A stretch of DNA of 64,000 bases from Opitutia bacterium. Its GTDB lineage: Bacteria > Verrucomicrobiota > Verrucomicrobiia > Opitutales > Opitutaceae. Positions 33,937 to 43,060 of the stretch are shown here, one piece after another. The DNA lies in the NCBI GenBank assembly GCA_016190985.1, contig JACPPI010000024.1, positions 1 to 64,000 of the forward strand, written 5' to 3'. Position numbers and translations under genes: made by a program. Numbering within the stretch: position 1 is the stretch's first letter; the number at the start of each line of letters is the position of its first letter. The notes under the pieces are model-generated. The model did no database searches and was not told the DNA's origin. It saw only the letters and a program-made list of their open reading frames with translations.

Positions 33937-35466
33937 ATGCCCACCTATCCCATCAGACTTATCGCAGTCGTAGTGTTGCTGGTTGCCGGTGCCCTCCGCG
34001 CCGAATTGCCGCCCGACGCACAATCGGCTATGGAGAAAGGCGTCCAGGCTGCGCAACAGCAGGACTTCCCGCTGGCCGCCAAGTTCTTCGCGGAAGCGCG
34101 CGAGTTCGCTCCGGAAGCTCCGGAGTTGCTCTACAACCTCGGCCTCGCCGAATCGAAGATCCCCGGCCGGGAACTGCGCGCCATCGCCTGGTTCGGCGCC
34201 TATCTCGCCGCCAATCCTCGCGCACCCAACCTCGCCGCAGTGAAGAAACAAATGAACGCGCTTGATGTGACCAACCAGGTCAACGTTGCCCGACTGCTTA
34301 AAGCCGTCGCGGAAGCTGCCAATCTCGTGCCGGAGCCCGATCGAAGCATACCGTCCGGGCTGATCGGGAGTTATACCCAAGGCAGCACTTTGCAGCAAGC
34401 TGCGGTATTGCTGGCGCGAACCGGGAATGCCACGGACGCCCTTCGCCTCGCCGCGGGCATCAAGGACAGTTACTGGCGGAGCCGGGTGCAGGGTAACATC
34501 GGTCTCGCCCTTAGCAAAGCCGGAGACACCCGCGGAGCAGGCAAATGCTACAGCCTTGCGATGAAAACCGACTCTGGGCCGTCCTATGATCTGGCTCAGG
34601 CCCAAGCGCGGGCCGGTGAGATTGCCGCTGCCCTCAAGACCGCAGATACCCTGCCTTGGGGTTGGAAGTCCAACTACACCAACTGTGCGATCGCCAAGGC
34701 CATGATCACGCAAGGTGATCTCCCGGCAGCCAGAAAGCTGCTCGCCCGGGTGGAACGGGAGTTGCCGGCAATGGCCGACGACAAAGGCGAGGATACCTAC
34801 AAAAGTGACAATTACCGGGATTTGGGCGTCGCCCTGGCCCAAGCCGGAGAAATCGCTCGGGCCCGCCAGGCCTCCGACCATGTCAAAGTCGACTCTTGGA
34901 AAGAGGACATTCTGGCGGCCATCGCAAGCACACAGGTGGATGGTGGTGATATTGCCACGGCGCAAAAAACCGTCGAACAGCTCACCGGCTACCACAAGGA
35001 GAATGCCCAGAGCTACGTTGTGGTCGCTCAATTGCGGTTACGGGCTAAGTCTGGCGACCTTGCCGGAGCGGTGCAGGCCGCAGGACAGCTGGCGAAAGGC
35101 AAGGAAGACGCGCTCATCGCGCTCGCAAAATTTCTGGCCAGCTCCGGTGATTTTGCGGGTGCCCTGAAGATCGTCGCACTGCTGGATGAACGTTACCACT
35201 ATCGGCGTTGGGCCAGGGCGGGCATCTTCACCGCGCAGAACCAAAGGCAATCGGCCAGCTCCACCCAGGATTGGATCGCGCTGAACTCCGATTTGTTGGA
35301 CGACCCGAAATACTCCGACTTCCCCGCCGCGCTGGCCAACCTGCCGAAAAACAGCGCCAAGGAGACATTTGCTGCCATGCATGACTTCGCGGAATCCGTG
35401 CTCGATCTTCGCGAACTCCTCACGCGGATGATGAAGCTGCAGTCCCAGTCGCAGTCGAAACCATAG
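33937..35466 (+). CDS. Exported TPR-repeat protein
   Basis: 509 residues, signal peptide (MPTYPIRLIAVVVLLVAGALRA|ELPP) and helical repeats throughout (e.g. AQQQDFPLAAKFFAEARE, ALRLAAGIKDSYWRSRVQGN, GDIATAQKTVEQLTGYH), each about 34 residues with TPR spacing. Likely a periplasmic protein-protein scaffold. The next gene repeats its first 120 residues (MEKGVQAAQQQDFPLA against VKKGLIAANQQDFPLA), a tandem duplication. Starts six bases after the C39-like peptidase. Confidence 0.7.
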   Translation: MPTYPIRLIAVVVLLVAGALRAELPPDAQSAMEKGVQAAQQQDFPLAAKFFAEAREFAPEAPELLYNLGLAESKIPGRELRAIAWFGAYLAANPRAPNLAAVKKQMNALDVTNQVNVARLLKAVAEAANLVPEPDRSIPSGLIGSYTQGSTLQQAAVLLARTGNATDALRLAAGIKDSYWRSRVQGNIGLALSKAGDTRGAGKCYSLAMKTDSGPSYDLAQAQARAGEIAAALKTADTLPWGWKSNYTNCAIAKAMITQGDLPAARKLLARVERELPAMADDKGEDTYKSDNYRDLGVALAQAGEIARARQASDHVKVDSWKEDILAAIASTQVDGGDIATAQKTVEQLTGYHKENAQSYVVVAQLRLRAKSGDLAGAVQAAGQLAKGKEDALIALAKFLASSGDFAGALKIVALLDERYHYRRWARAGIFTAQNQRQSASSTQDWIALNSDLLDDPKYSDFPAALANLPKNSAKETFAAMHDFAESVLDLRELLTRMMKLQSQSQSKP

Positions 35467-35475
35467 AGGCTCCCC

Positions 35476-35994
35476 ATGTCCATCGCTCGTATCCGCCTGT
35501 TTGCGATCTTCCTGATCCTGGCTGCGAGCGCCCTGCAAGCCGAACTGCCCCCGGATGCCCAGTCTGCCGTCAAGAAGGGCCTCATCGCCGCCAACCAGCA
35601 GGACTTTCCCCTCGCGCTGCGCTATTTCGAGGAAGCCCACCGGCTCGCACCCGAAGTCCCGGAAATCTATTTCAATCTCGGCCTGGCTGAGTCGAAGATC
35701 CCGGGTCGGGAGTTGCGGGCGATTGCCTGGTTCGGCGCCTATCTCGCCGCCAACCCCAACGCGCCCAATGCCACCGCGATCCGGGACCAGCTCGACGAAC
35801 TGGAGGTCAAGAGTCGGAGCGCGACGGCCCGTTTGCTCCGGTTGCGCCAGAGTGTTTCCAAGCCCAGGAGGGATTCGTCGCCGGTGCGGCTCCAGAACTG
35901 GCCCGGGCGTTTGAAGCGACATGGGTATTGCCGGCAGGTGGCCTCGATTGCGCCGCTGCCCAAGGGTTCGCCGCGGCGCGCGGCCGCGCGGTAG
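35476..35994 (+). pseudogene. Second exported TPR protein, truncated by an ISKra4-family element
   Basis: A paralogue of the preceding gene: signal peptide then ELPPDAQSAVKKGLIAANQQ and NLGLAESKIPGRELRAIAWF, identical or near identical over about 115 residues. Similarity stops at TARLLRLRQ (about 35838). From there to 35994 the frame merely reads the antisense of the transposase and ends in RRAAAR. The missing 380 residues of the paralogue are gone, and a terminator of the + strand sits at 37243, past the IS. Confidence 0.75.
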
Positions 35995-37193
35995 TCCAGG
36001 CGGGCGTGATGTTCGTGGAAGTGGTTCCCCTCGGTCCGCACCGCGGCGGCGGCGGGCCCGGCGGGCAGCGTCGCGAGCACTTCCTCCAGGTGGCGGATCA
36101 CTTTCACCGCCGACTCGTTTTTCAACTGCCGGACCAGGGGCTTGAGCCACGCATTCAGCTTGGCCTGGTCGTCGCCGCAGAGCGCGCGGCCGACGGCCGC
36201 GAGGTGTTGCACGGCGTGATAGAAGTCGAGCCGCTGGTGCGCGCCGGGGAAACGGTCGTCGGCCCGCCGCCAGGTCCACACCGCCCCATCGGCGATCACC
36301 AGGACGCCGGCCGCCTGGCCGAGACCGCGCCCCCGCGCCTCGGCGTGGAGTTGCTCGCGCAGGGCGTCGATCCCTTCCCGCGTGGCGGCGAAGCCGCGTT
36401 CGACGATGACCGGCCGCCCGCCCGCGGTCTGCGCGCGGTGGTCAAGCCGGAAACAGGTGCCGGTGTAGACCCAGTGCCAGCGTTCGGGCTCCTCGCCTTT
36501 TTGGCGGCGGGCCGCGCTCTGGCCCCAGGGGTCGCGTTCGCGGATGTTCCAGGCGTCGATTTGCAGGATCAGCTGGCAGGGCTCCAGCGGCAGCTCGAGC
36601 TGCGGCGGGGCGACGGGCCGGGCGTCGAGGGTGCGGCGCAGTTCCAGAGCGCGCTCGCCCTGGCGGCGCGCTTCGCGGTCGAGCGTGGCCCGCGGCAGCT
36701 TCACCCCGGTGAGCCGCTCCAGCACCAGGCTGGCTTCACTCACCGGCATCTTGCTCGCCAGCAACGCCGTCATCTCCTGCACGGCGGGCGAGTAGCCGGC
36801 GGTGTCGGCCAGGCCAAGCGCGGCGTCGGCCGGCGTGCGCCACTTGTGGCAGCGAGGACAGTAACCGCGGGTGCGCCGCACGGTGACCTCGCCGAAACGG
36901 GTGGGGAAGCTCCGCGGCTGCCCGGGTTTCAGCCTGGTGAGCATCCGCTGACAATGCGGGCAGCGCGGCGGGGTGGCGTCGGCTTTCTTTTGCGCACCGG
37001 CCTCGCTCGCCTGCCGCAACAGCTCCCGGCTCTCCTCGGCGAGCCGGGTCTCCAGATGCCCGAGATTCTCCGGCTCGGCGCACGCAAACGCTTCGATCTG
37101 ATCCTCCCTCCGCGCGGCCAGACAGGCCGCGGTCACACCCCACCGCGGCACCGCGGTGGGGGCCGGCTTCACCGCCGGACCGGTCAGCTCCAA
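35739..37193 (-). pseudogene. ISKra4-family transposase, C-terminus lost
   Basis: 484 codons. ISKra4-like features: CxxC pair (CPHC and CPRCHKWR) in the N-terminal zinc domain, and in the catalytic core QIDAWNIRE, VIADGAVWTWR, RLDFYHAVQHL and SGAIEATCRQYPCRFKRPGQ. Normal family members end in LETFWRN.RWH-type sequence; here the homologous stretch GLETLWRNR stops and runs on as SKRAVALRLL, which is antisense to the TPR gene. The first ~450 residues are intact and might be expressed, but a transposase without its end and an element without one terminus are not expected to move. Confidence 0.75.
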
Positions 37194-37240
37194 ACTCGGG
37201 GTTTTCGTCCCCTCATTCTATCATCCCCGACAAAACTGAG
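35838..37240 (-). mobile_element. Truncated ISKra4-family insertion sequence
   Basis: Holds a transposase of ISKra4 type reading leftward. Its 5' end lies in 37194-37240; its 3' end, near 35838, falls inside the last codons of the transposase, and no sequence like the right end is seen there. The element has thus lost its 3' terminus, most simply in the same deletion that removed the rest of the TPR gene. Confidence 0.65.
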
Positions 37241-37242
37241 AT

Positions 37243-37273
37243 GCGCCCCCGGGTTCCCCGGGGCGCTGTTTTG
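37243..37273 (+). terminator. Terminator past the truncated TPR gene
   Basis: GCGCCCC (37243-37249) pairs with GGGGCGC (37260-37266) and is followed by TGTTTTGCTTT on the + strand. As no + strand gene ends just upstream, it probably belonged to the TPR operon before the IS-linked deletion. Confidence 0.6.
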
Positions 37274-37309
37274 CTTTGTCAGCCGGGCGCACAACGTCAG
37301 AGTCCCGGG

Positions 37310-38664
37310 ATGCGACTCCCCCTCCTCCCCGCCCTCTTCCTCGCCGGCGTGACAGCAACTGTGTTCGCGGCGCCCCAGCCCGATGCGGTTGAAACCAAGG
37401 TTCTGCCGCTCGTCGTCGTCAAAGCCGCGCACCTCGTCGACCCGGTGAGCGGCCAGGTCCTGTCCAACCAGGCCGTCGTCATCGAGGGCGACCACGTCAA
37501 GGCCGTCGTGGCTGCGGCCGACCTCGCCAAGGTGGTGCGTCCTGGCGCCAGCGCGCGCGTCATCGACCTCGGCGCCGCCACCCTGCTGCCCGGCCTCATC
37601 GACTGCCACACGCACGTCACCAGCCAGCCGGAGAACTTCTACGAGGATATTTTCCGCAAGTCCCCCATCGACGAGGCGACCACCTCGCACATCTACGCGA
37701 AGCGCACCTTGGAGGCCGGTTTCACCACCATCCGCAACGTCGGCGCCGGCAACTATGTCGACTTCGCCCTGAAGCGCGCGATCGAGGCCGGCAAGATCCC
37801 CGGCCCGCGCATCCTGGCCAGCGGCCCGGCGCTCGGCTCCACCGGCGGCCACAGCGACCTCAACGGCATGTCGCCCTACGTCCGGTTCGAGGGAGAGATC
37901 GGGGGCGTGGCCGACGGCGTGGACGCGATCCGCAAGAAGGTCCGCGAAAACGTCAAGTATGGGGCCGACGTGATCAAGTTTTGCGCCACCGCCGGCGTGT
38001 TGTCAGAGGAGGAATCCGTCGGCGCCCCGCAATACACGCTGGAGGAGATGAAGGCGCTGGTGGAGGAGGCCGCCATGTGGGGCCGCCGGGTCGCGGCCCA
38101 TGCCCACGGCGCCGAGGGCATCAAGCGCGCCATCCGCGCCGGCGTCACCTCGGTCGAGCACGCCAGCTTCATCGACGACGAGGGCATCGCCCTCGCCAAG
38201 GAGCACGGCACCTGGCTCGTCATGGACATCTACAACGACGACTACATCCTGGCCGAATATTCCAAGATGGGCTACCCGGACAAGATCATCGCCAAGGAAA
38301 AGCTCGTCGGCCGCACCCAGCGGGAGAATTTCACCAAGGCGCTGAAAGCCGGCTGCAAGATGGCCTATGGCACCGACTCCGGCGTCTATCCCCACGGCTG
38401 GAACGGCAGGCAGTTCTTCCACCTGTCAAATGGGGCATGACCCCGATGCAGGCCATCCAGTCCGCCACCGTCAGCGCCGCCGAACTGCTGGGCCTGCCGG
38501 ACAAGATCGGCCGGCTCGCGCCGGGTTGCTACGCCGACCTCATCGCCGTGCGCGGCGACCCGCTGGCCGATGTCACCGTGCTGGAGCAGGTGGACTTTGT
38601 CATGAAAGGCGGCCGCGTGACGAAGAATAATCTGACCACCGAGGCCCCGGAGCGGATCGATTGA
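37310..38664 (+). pseudogene. Exported amidohydrolase with a one-base deletion
   Basis: Frame 1 (ATG 37310 to stop 38440) codes a signal peptide (MRLPLLPALFLAGVTATVFA) and an imidazolonepropionase-like amidohydrolase: GLIDCHTHV metal motif, a metal Lys in IKFCATAG, HAHGAEGI, and the metal-binding D of AYGTDSGVYPHGWN. Near 38420-38425 (CACCTGTC) one base is missing: the following codons GTC-AAA-TGG-GGC-ATG-ACC-CCG (frame of 38425) give VKWGMTPMQAIQSATVSAAE, the usual C-terminal third, ending at 38664. A restored reading would be about 450 residues. It may be a real pseudogene or a sequencing error. Confidence 0.8.
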
Positions 38665-38675
38665 AGGTCAGATTC

Positions 38676-38739
38676 GTGGGGCCGCGAGCTTGCTCGCGCT
38701 CCAAGGTCAAGCGTGGCGCGAGCCAGCTCGCCGCCCCAC
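38676..38739. repeat. GTGGGGC two-hairpin palindrome
   Basis: Closed by GTGGGGC/GCCCCAC with inner hairpins CGCGAGC-TT-GCTCGCG and GAGC-CA-GCTC, in the convergent gap between the amidohydrolase and the transporter gene. Confidence 0.6.
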
Positions 38740-38747
38740 CCCCGCTG

Positions 38748-39464
38748 TCAGTGCCCGAGCACGATCAGCAGGCCGCCGAGCAGCGTGAACAGCGCGCCGA
38801 GCAGGCCGGCCTCGTAACGCTCAAAGCTCTTCACCTCGAATTTCTCCAAGCCGACCAGCGTCAGCCAGGTGAAGAGCATCATTCCGGCCAGCGTCGCCAC
38901 CGCGAGGATCAGGCTGAGCACCACAAAGCCCCGCCAGCCGAATTGCACGCCGGACAGATAGACCGGCAGGAAGCCTTCGCAGGGTGACAGCGTGAGCATC
39001 ACAAAGAGCCCGCTGACCGCCGCCCAGTCCCCCGCCTTGGCCTCCACCAGCCGGCTGTCCTTCAATTCCTCGTCCCAGTGGCTGTGACCGGCCTCGTGTC
39101 CGCAGTGTTCGCTGGGGTGATGGTGCGCGCCGAGCACGTGGTGGTGCACGACCCCGCCGCGCAGTTGCCGCCAGAAATAATAGAGTCCGATCACGAGCAG
39201 GACGCCGCCCGCGATCCACGGAAACAGCCGCCCCAGGCGTTCATCGAGCTGGAAGCCGAACCACGCGATGCCGAGGCCGAGCAGGCCGGTCAGCGCCACG
39301 TGCCCCAGCCCGGCCAGCGCCGAGACCGCCAGGGTCTTGGCCCGGCTCCAGCCGCGCGCCCGCGACACCAGCACGAACGGCAGCCAGTGCGTCGGGATCG
39401 CCGCATGGAAGAACGCCACCGTGAAGCCGGTGGCGGCGATGGTCGTGAGGACGGCGGTGTTCAT
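38748..39464 (-). CDS. Membrane protein, nickel/cobalt-type transporter-like, with His-rich loop
   Basis: 238 residues with about six TM segments. The signature HAAIPTHWLPFVLVSRARGW sits near residues 20-39. A cytoplasmic or periplasmic loop of about 25 residues after TM3 is packed with His (HHHVLGAHHHPSEHCGHEAG), as in metal-handling proteins. The C-terminal half contains LTLSPCEGFLPVYL, like the paired Cys-Pro segments of the LysE/DsbD-like transporter fold. Substrate unknown; nickel, cobalt or zinc efflux is the most natural guess. Alone on its strand, convergent with the amidohydrolase. Confidence 0.6.
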   Translation of the reverse strand: MNTAVLTTIAATGFTVAFFHAAIPTHWLPFVLVSRARGWSRAKTLAVSALAGLGHVALTGLLGLGIAWFGFQLDERLGRLFPWIAGGVLLVIGLYYFWRQLRGGVVHHHVLGAHHHPSEHCGHEAGHSHWDEELKDSRLVEAKAGDWAAVSGLFVMLTLSPCEGFLPVYLSGVQFGWRGFVVLSLILAVATLAGMMLFTWLTLVGLEKFEVKSFERYEAGLLGALFTLLGGLLIVLGH

Positions 39465-39537
39465 CGGCGGGGTGGCGAGAAAAGGCGGCGGTGCCCGCCC
39501 TGTCGACCCCGAACCATAGCAAAGCCGTCAAGGGGTC

Positions 39538-39636
39538 CTAATAATCTTTCGCGTTCTCTTAATCTTTTTCGTTCTCTCTAGCCTGTCCTCGACTCACGAT
39601 GACGAGAACGATAAAGGGATTGAGAACGAATTGAAC
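39538..39636. repeat. TTTCGTTCTC-type inverted low-complexity repeat
   Basis: Left arm 39538-39579 (AATCTTTTTCGTTCTC units) and right arm 39596-39636 (GAGAACGA units) face each other between the transporter and hemF; the right arm carries the hemF ribosome-binding region and touches its start. Confidence 0.6.
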
Positions 39637-40539
39637 ATGCCACCCGACCTCAACGCCGTCCGCGCCTACCTCCTCGCCCTGCAGGACTCCGTCTGCGCGG
39701 CGCTCGAGCGCGAGGACGGGGGCAAATTTCAGGAGGATGCCTGGGCGCGCGCCGAGGGCGGCGGCGGCCGCTCCCGCGTGCTGGGCGACGGCACCGTGTT
39801 CGAGAAGGCCGGCGTGGGGTTCTCCCATGTCACGGGCGCGGCCCTGCCCGCCTCGGCCACGGCCGCGCGGCCCGAGCTGGCCGGCAAGGCCTTCCAGGCG
39901 ATGGGCGTGTCGCTGGTGATCCACCCGCGCAATCCCTACGTGCCGACCACGCACGCCAACGTGCGCTTCCTCCAGGCCGGCGAAGGCGGCGCGGCCGTCT
40001 GGTGGTTCGGCGGCGGCTTCGACCTGACGCCCTGCTACGGTTTCGAGGAGGACGCCGTGCACTGGCACCGCACCGCGCGCGGCGCCTGCGGCCCGGAGCT
40101 TTATCCGAAATTCAAGCAGTGGTGCGACGACTACTTTTTCCTGAGGCATCGCGGCGAGCCGCGCGGCATCGGCGGCATCTTCTTCGACGACTTCAACGCC
40201 CCCGGCTTCGACCGGAGCTTCGCCCTCATGCGCCACGTCGGCGACGCCTTCCTCCCCGCCTACCTGCCCATCGTGCAACGGCGCAAGCGCCACGCCCACG
40301 GCCAGCGCGAGCGCGATTTCCAGCTCCACCGGCGCGGCCGCTACGTGGAGTTCAACCTCGTCTACGACCGGGGCACCCTCTTTGGCCTGCAAAGCGGCGG
40401 CCGCACGGAGTCCATCCTCATGTCGCTCCCGCCGCTCGTGGCCTGGCGCTACGACTGGAAACCCGCCCCCGGCACGCCCGAGGCCCGGCTCCACGACTTT
40501 TTCCTCCAACCCCGTGACTGGGCCGATTATTCAACATGA
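39637..40539 (+). CDS. hemF: Oxygen-dependent coproporphyrinogen III oxidase
   Basis: 300 residues. Oxidative decarboxylation of coproporphyrinogen III in aerobic heme synthesis. Seen: the family stretches [30 protein letters not shown] and [19 protein letters not shown]. Start placed at the ATG (39637); a TTG two codons earlier is possible. Overlaps hemE by ATGA. The upstream region is an inverted repeat. Confidence 0.93.
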   Translation: MPPDLNAVRAYLLALQDSVCAALEREDGGKFQEDAWARAEGGGGRSRVLGDGTVFEKAGVGFSHVTGAALPASATAARPELAGKAFQAMGVSLVIHPRNPYVPTTHANVRFLQAGEGGAAVWWFGGGFDLTPCYGFEEDAVHWHRTARGACGPELYPKFKQWCDDYFFLRHRGEPRGIGGIFFDDFNAPGFDRSFALMRHVGDAFLPAYLPIVQRRKRHAHGQRERDFQLHRRGRYVEFNLVYDRGTLFGLQSGGRTESILMSLPPLVAWRYDWKPAPGTPEARLHDFFLQPRDWADYST

Positions 40540-41564
40540 CTTCCCGCGAACGATTCCTGAAAGCCTGCGCCTGCGAGCCGCTCGACCGGCCGCCGGTGTG
40601 GATCATGCGCCAGGCCGGCCGCTATCTGCCTGAATACCGGGCGTTGAAGGCGAAGTCGTCTTTCCTTGAGATGGTGAAGACACCCGAGCTGGCCGCCGAG
40701 GCCACGCTGCAGCCGCTGCGCCGCTTCGCGCTCGATGCCGCCATCATCTTCTCCGACATCCTCGTCATCCCGGAGGCCATGGGCCAGGGCTACAAGTTCC
40801 GCGACGAGGGCGGCATCGCGATGGATTTCCGCCTGGAGAACATGGCGCAGCTCGACCGCCTCGATGCCACCGGCGTGGCGGCGCGCCTCGATTACGTCGG
40901 CCAGGCCCTGGCCCGGGTGAAGGCCGAGCTGAAAGGCGAGAAGGCTTTGCTCGGCTTCGGCGGTTCGCCGTGGACGCTCGCCACCTACATGCTCGAAGGC
41001 GGCAGCGCCGAGGACTTTGAGCGCAGCAAGTCCGTGTTCTACTCCGACCGCGCCTTCTTCAACGCGCTCATGGCCAAGCTCACCGCCGCGCTCAGCGGGT
41101 ATTTCCAGATGCAGATCCGCGCGGGGGCCGACGCCATCCAGATCTTCGACTCCTGGGGCGGCATCCTGGCCGGCCCGGACTACGAGGCCGCCTCGCTCCG
41201 CTGGATCCGCGACATCATCGCCGCCCTGCCGAAGGATTTTCCCATCATTCTCTACGCCAAAGGCACCTCGTCCCAGCTTACCGACCAGGCCTTCAGCGGC
41301 GCGAGCGCGCTGGCCGTGGACTGGACGGTCGACCTGGCGGTCATCCGCAAGCTCGTCCCCGGCAACATCGCGGTGCAAGGCAACCTCGACCCCGTGCTCA
41401 TGAACACGACGCCGGACATCGTCCGCCGCGAGACCACCAAGCTGCTGGAGTCGATGCGCGGCGCGCGCGGCCACATCTTCAACCTCGGCCATGGCATCAT
41501 GCCACAGGCGAAGATCGAGTGCGTGGAATCCCTCGTGGCCACCGTCGCCAACTGGAAATCCTGA
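40536..41564 (+). CDS. hemE: Uroporphyrinogen decarboxylase
   Basis: 342 residues, cytoplasmic; removes four acetate carboxyls of uroporphyrinogen [20 protein letters not shown] near the N-terminus, the active-site Asp in [28 protein letters not shown] and [10 protein letters not shown] are diagnostic. Coupled to hemF (4-base overlap) and two bases before hemY. Confidence 0.95.
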   Translation: MTSRERFLKACACEPLDRPPVWIMRQAGRYLPEYRALKAKSSFLEMVKTPELAAEATLQPLRRFALDAAIIFSDILVIPEAMGQGYKFRDEGGIAMDFRLENMAQLDRLDATGVAARLDYVGQALARVKAELKGEKALLGFGGSPWTLATYMLEGGSAEDFERSKSVFYSDRAFFNALMAKLTAALSGYFQMQIRAGADAIQIFDSWGGILAGPDYEAASLRWIRDIIAALPKDFPIILYAKGTSSQLTDQAFSGASALAVDWTVDLAVIRKLVPGNIAVQGNLDPVLMNTTPDIVRRETTKLLESMRGARGHIFNLGHGIMPQAKIECVESLVATVANWKS

Positions 41565-41566
41565 GC

Positions 41567-42946
41567 ATGACCGCCCAGCGCATCGCGATCGTCGGCGCCG
41601 GTCTGACCGGCCTGACCGCTGCATTTCGCCTCCACCAAGCCGGACATCAGGCGACGGTGTTTGAGCAGGGCCCCCAGCCGGGCGGCTCGGTGCGCACCAT
41701 CCGCGAGAACGGCTACCTCGTCGAGGCGGGGCCCAACTCGCTCCAATACGGCGCGCCGGAGCTGAAGACGCTGGTCCGGGATCTTGCACTGGAAACCGCG
41801 CTGCTCAGCGCCAATCCGGCGGCGAAGAAACGCTTCATCGTCCGTGGCGGCAGGTTTGTGCCCGTGCCGGCCGGCCCCGGCGCATTCTTTGGCACGGGCC
41901 TGTTCTCCTTCGGCACCAAGGCCGCGATCTTCGCCGAGCTGCTGAAGCGCCCGCGGCATCGCACCACCGACATCAGCCTCGCGGAGCTGGTGCGCTCCCA
42001 CTTCAACCAGGAGCTGGTGGACTACGCCGTGAACCCGCTCATCGCCGGCATCTACGCCGGCGATCCCGAAAAGCTCTCGGCCAGGCACGCCTTCCCGCAA
42101 CTGTGGCAGGCCGAGCGCTCGCACGGCTCCCTGTTGCGCGGCATGATCGCGCTCGCCAAGGAAAAGAAAGCCCGCGGCGAAACCGGAGGCAGCCCGATCG
42201 TGTCCTTCCGCGACGGTCTCCAGACCCTCACCGACACCCTGGCGGCCCGCTTGCCCTCCGGCGCAGTGCAGCTCAACACCACCGTCGAAACCATAATTCC
42301 CGGCCGCCCCCACCGGCTGGTCTGGAAGCAGGACGGGCGGTCCGCCAGCGGGGAGTTTGACGCCGTGATCCTCGCGGTGCCCGCCGGCGGGCTGGCGCAA
42401 CTCACCTTTGGCGCGCTCGGCGAGCGGCCCTTCGCGCTGCTGGACTCTTTGCCCCAGCCGCCGGTCAGTTCGCTCTTCCTCGGCTACAAGCGCGGGCAGG
42501 TGGCGCACCCGCTCGATGGATTTGGCGGGCTCGTGCCGGCGGTGGAGAACCGGCAGGCGCTGGGCATCCTCTTCTCGTCCTCCCTCTTTCCCGGCCGCGC
42601 GCCGGACGGGCATGTCGGCCTCACGGTGTTTGTGGGCGGCATGCGGCAGCCGGAGAGCGCCCGCCTCGCCACGCCCGCGCTGTTGCAGCGCATCGCGCCG
42701 GATCTGACGGGGCTGCTCGGCGTCACCGGCGAGCCGGCCTACGTCCGCCACAGCTTCTGGCCCAAGGCCATCCCCCAATACAACCTGGGCCATGAACGGT
42801 TCCTCGAGCCCATGGCGCGGCTGGAGCAGCAGCACGCCGGGTTGTTCGTCGGCGGCAATGCCCGGGGCGGAATTTCCCTCCCGGACTGCGTGAAATCCGG
42901 CGCGGAGCTGGCGCGGAAGACGGGCGAGTTCGCCGCGAAACTGTAG
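41567..42946 (+). CDS. hemY: Protoporphyrinogen oxidase HemY-type
   Basis: 459 residues of the FAD/NAD(P)-binding amine-oxidase fold: IAIVGAGLTGLTAAFRL (dinucleotide-binding GxGxxG), GGSVRTIRENGYLVEAGPNS, and NPLIAGIYAGDPEKLSAR. The end has GGNARGGISLPDCVKSG, the usual FAD-binding tail. Either protoporphyrinogen IX or, in the CPD route, coproporphyrinogen III is the substrate; hemF and hemE in the same run support the protoporphyrin route. The ATG at 41567 begins the FAD motif. Confidence 0.9.
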   Translation: MTAQRIAIVGAGLTGLTAAFRLHQAGHQATVFEQGPQPGGSVRTIRENGYLVEAGPNSLQYGAPELKTLVRDLALETALLSANPAAKKRFIVRGGRFVPVPAGPGAFFGTGLFSFGTKAAIFAELLKRPRHRTTDISLAELVRSHFNQELVDYAVNPLIAGIYAGDPEKLSARHAFPQLWQAERSHGSLLRGMIALAKEKKARGETGGSPIVSFRDGLQTLTDTLAARLPSGAVQLNTTVETIIPGRPHRLVWKQDGRSASGEFDAVILAVPAGGLAQLTFGALGERPFALLDSLPQPPVSSLFLGYKRGQVAHPLDGFGGLVPAVENRQALGILFSSSLFPGRAPDGHVGLTVFVGGMRQPESARLATPALLQRIAPDLTGLLGVTGEPAYVRHSFWPKAIPQYNLGHERFLEPMARLEQQHAGLFVGGNARGGISLPDCVKSGAELARKTGEFAAKL

Positions 42947-42987
42947 GTGGCGAGCTTGCGCGCAACGTGGCGCGCGAGCGCGCCACC
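42947..42987. repeat. GGTGGCG palindrome after hemY
   Basis: GGTGGCG/CGCCACC closes an inner stem TTGCGCGC...GCGCGCGA; begins at the last base of the hemY stop codon. Related in layout to the other GTGG palindromes. Confidence 0.6.
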
Positions 42988-43060
42988 TGCAGATAAGCGA
43001 AGCGCGTCTCACCACTTGACTAGCCCCCCTCGATGGGTAGCCTCCCGCCCCTTATTCCCG

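Noticed and set aside
38420-38440. Programmed frameshift in the amidohydrolase
   Set aside because: No slippery heptamer, downstream hairpin or SD-like stimulator was seen at the shift site.
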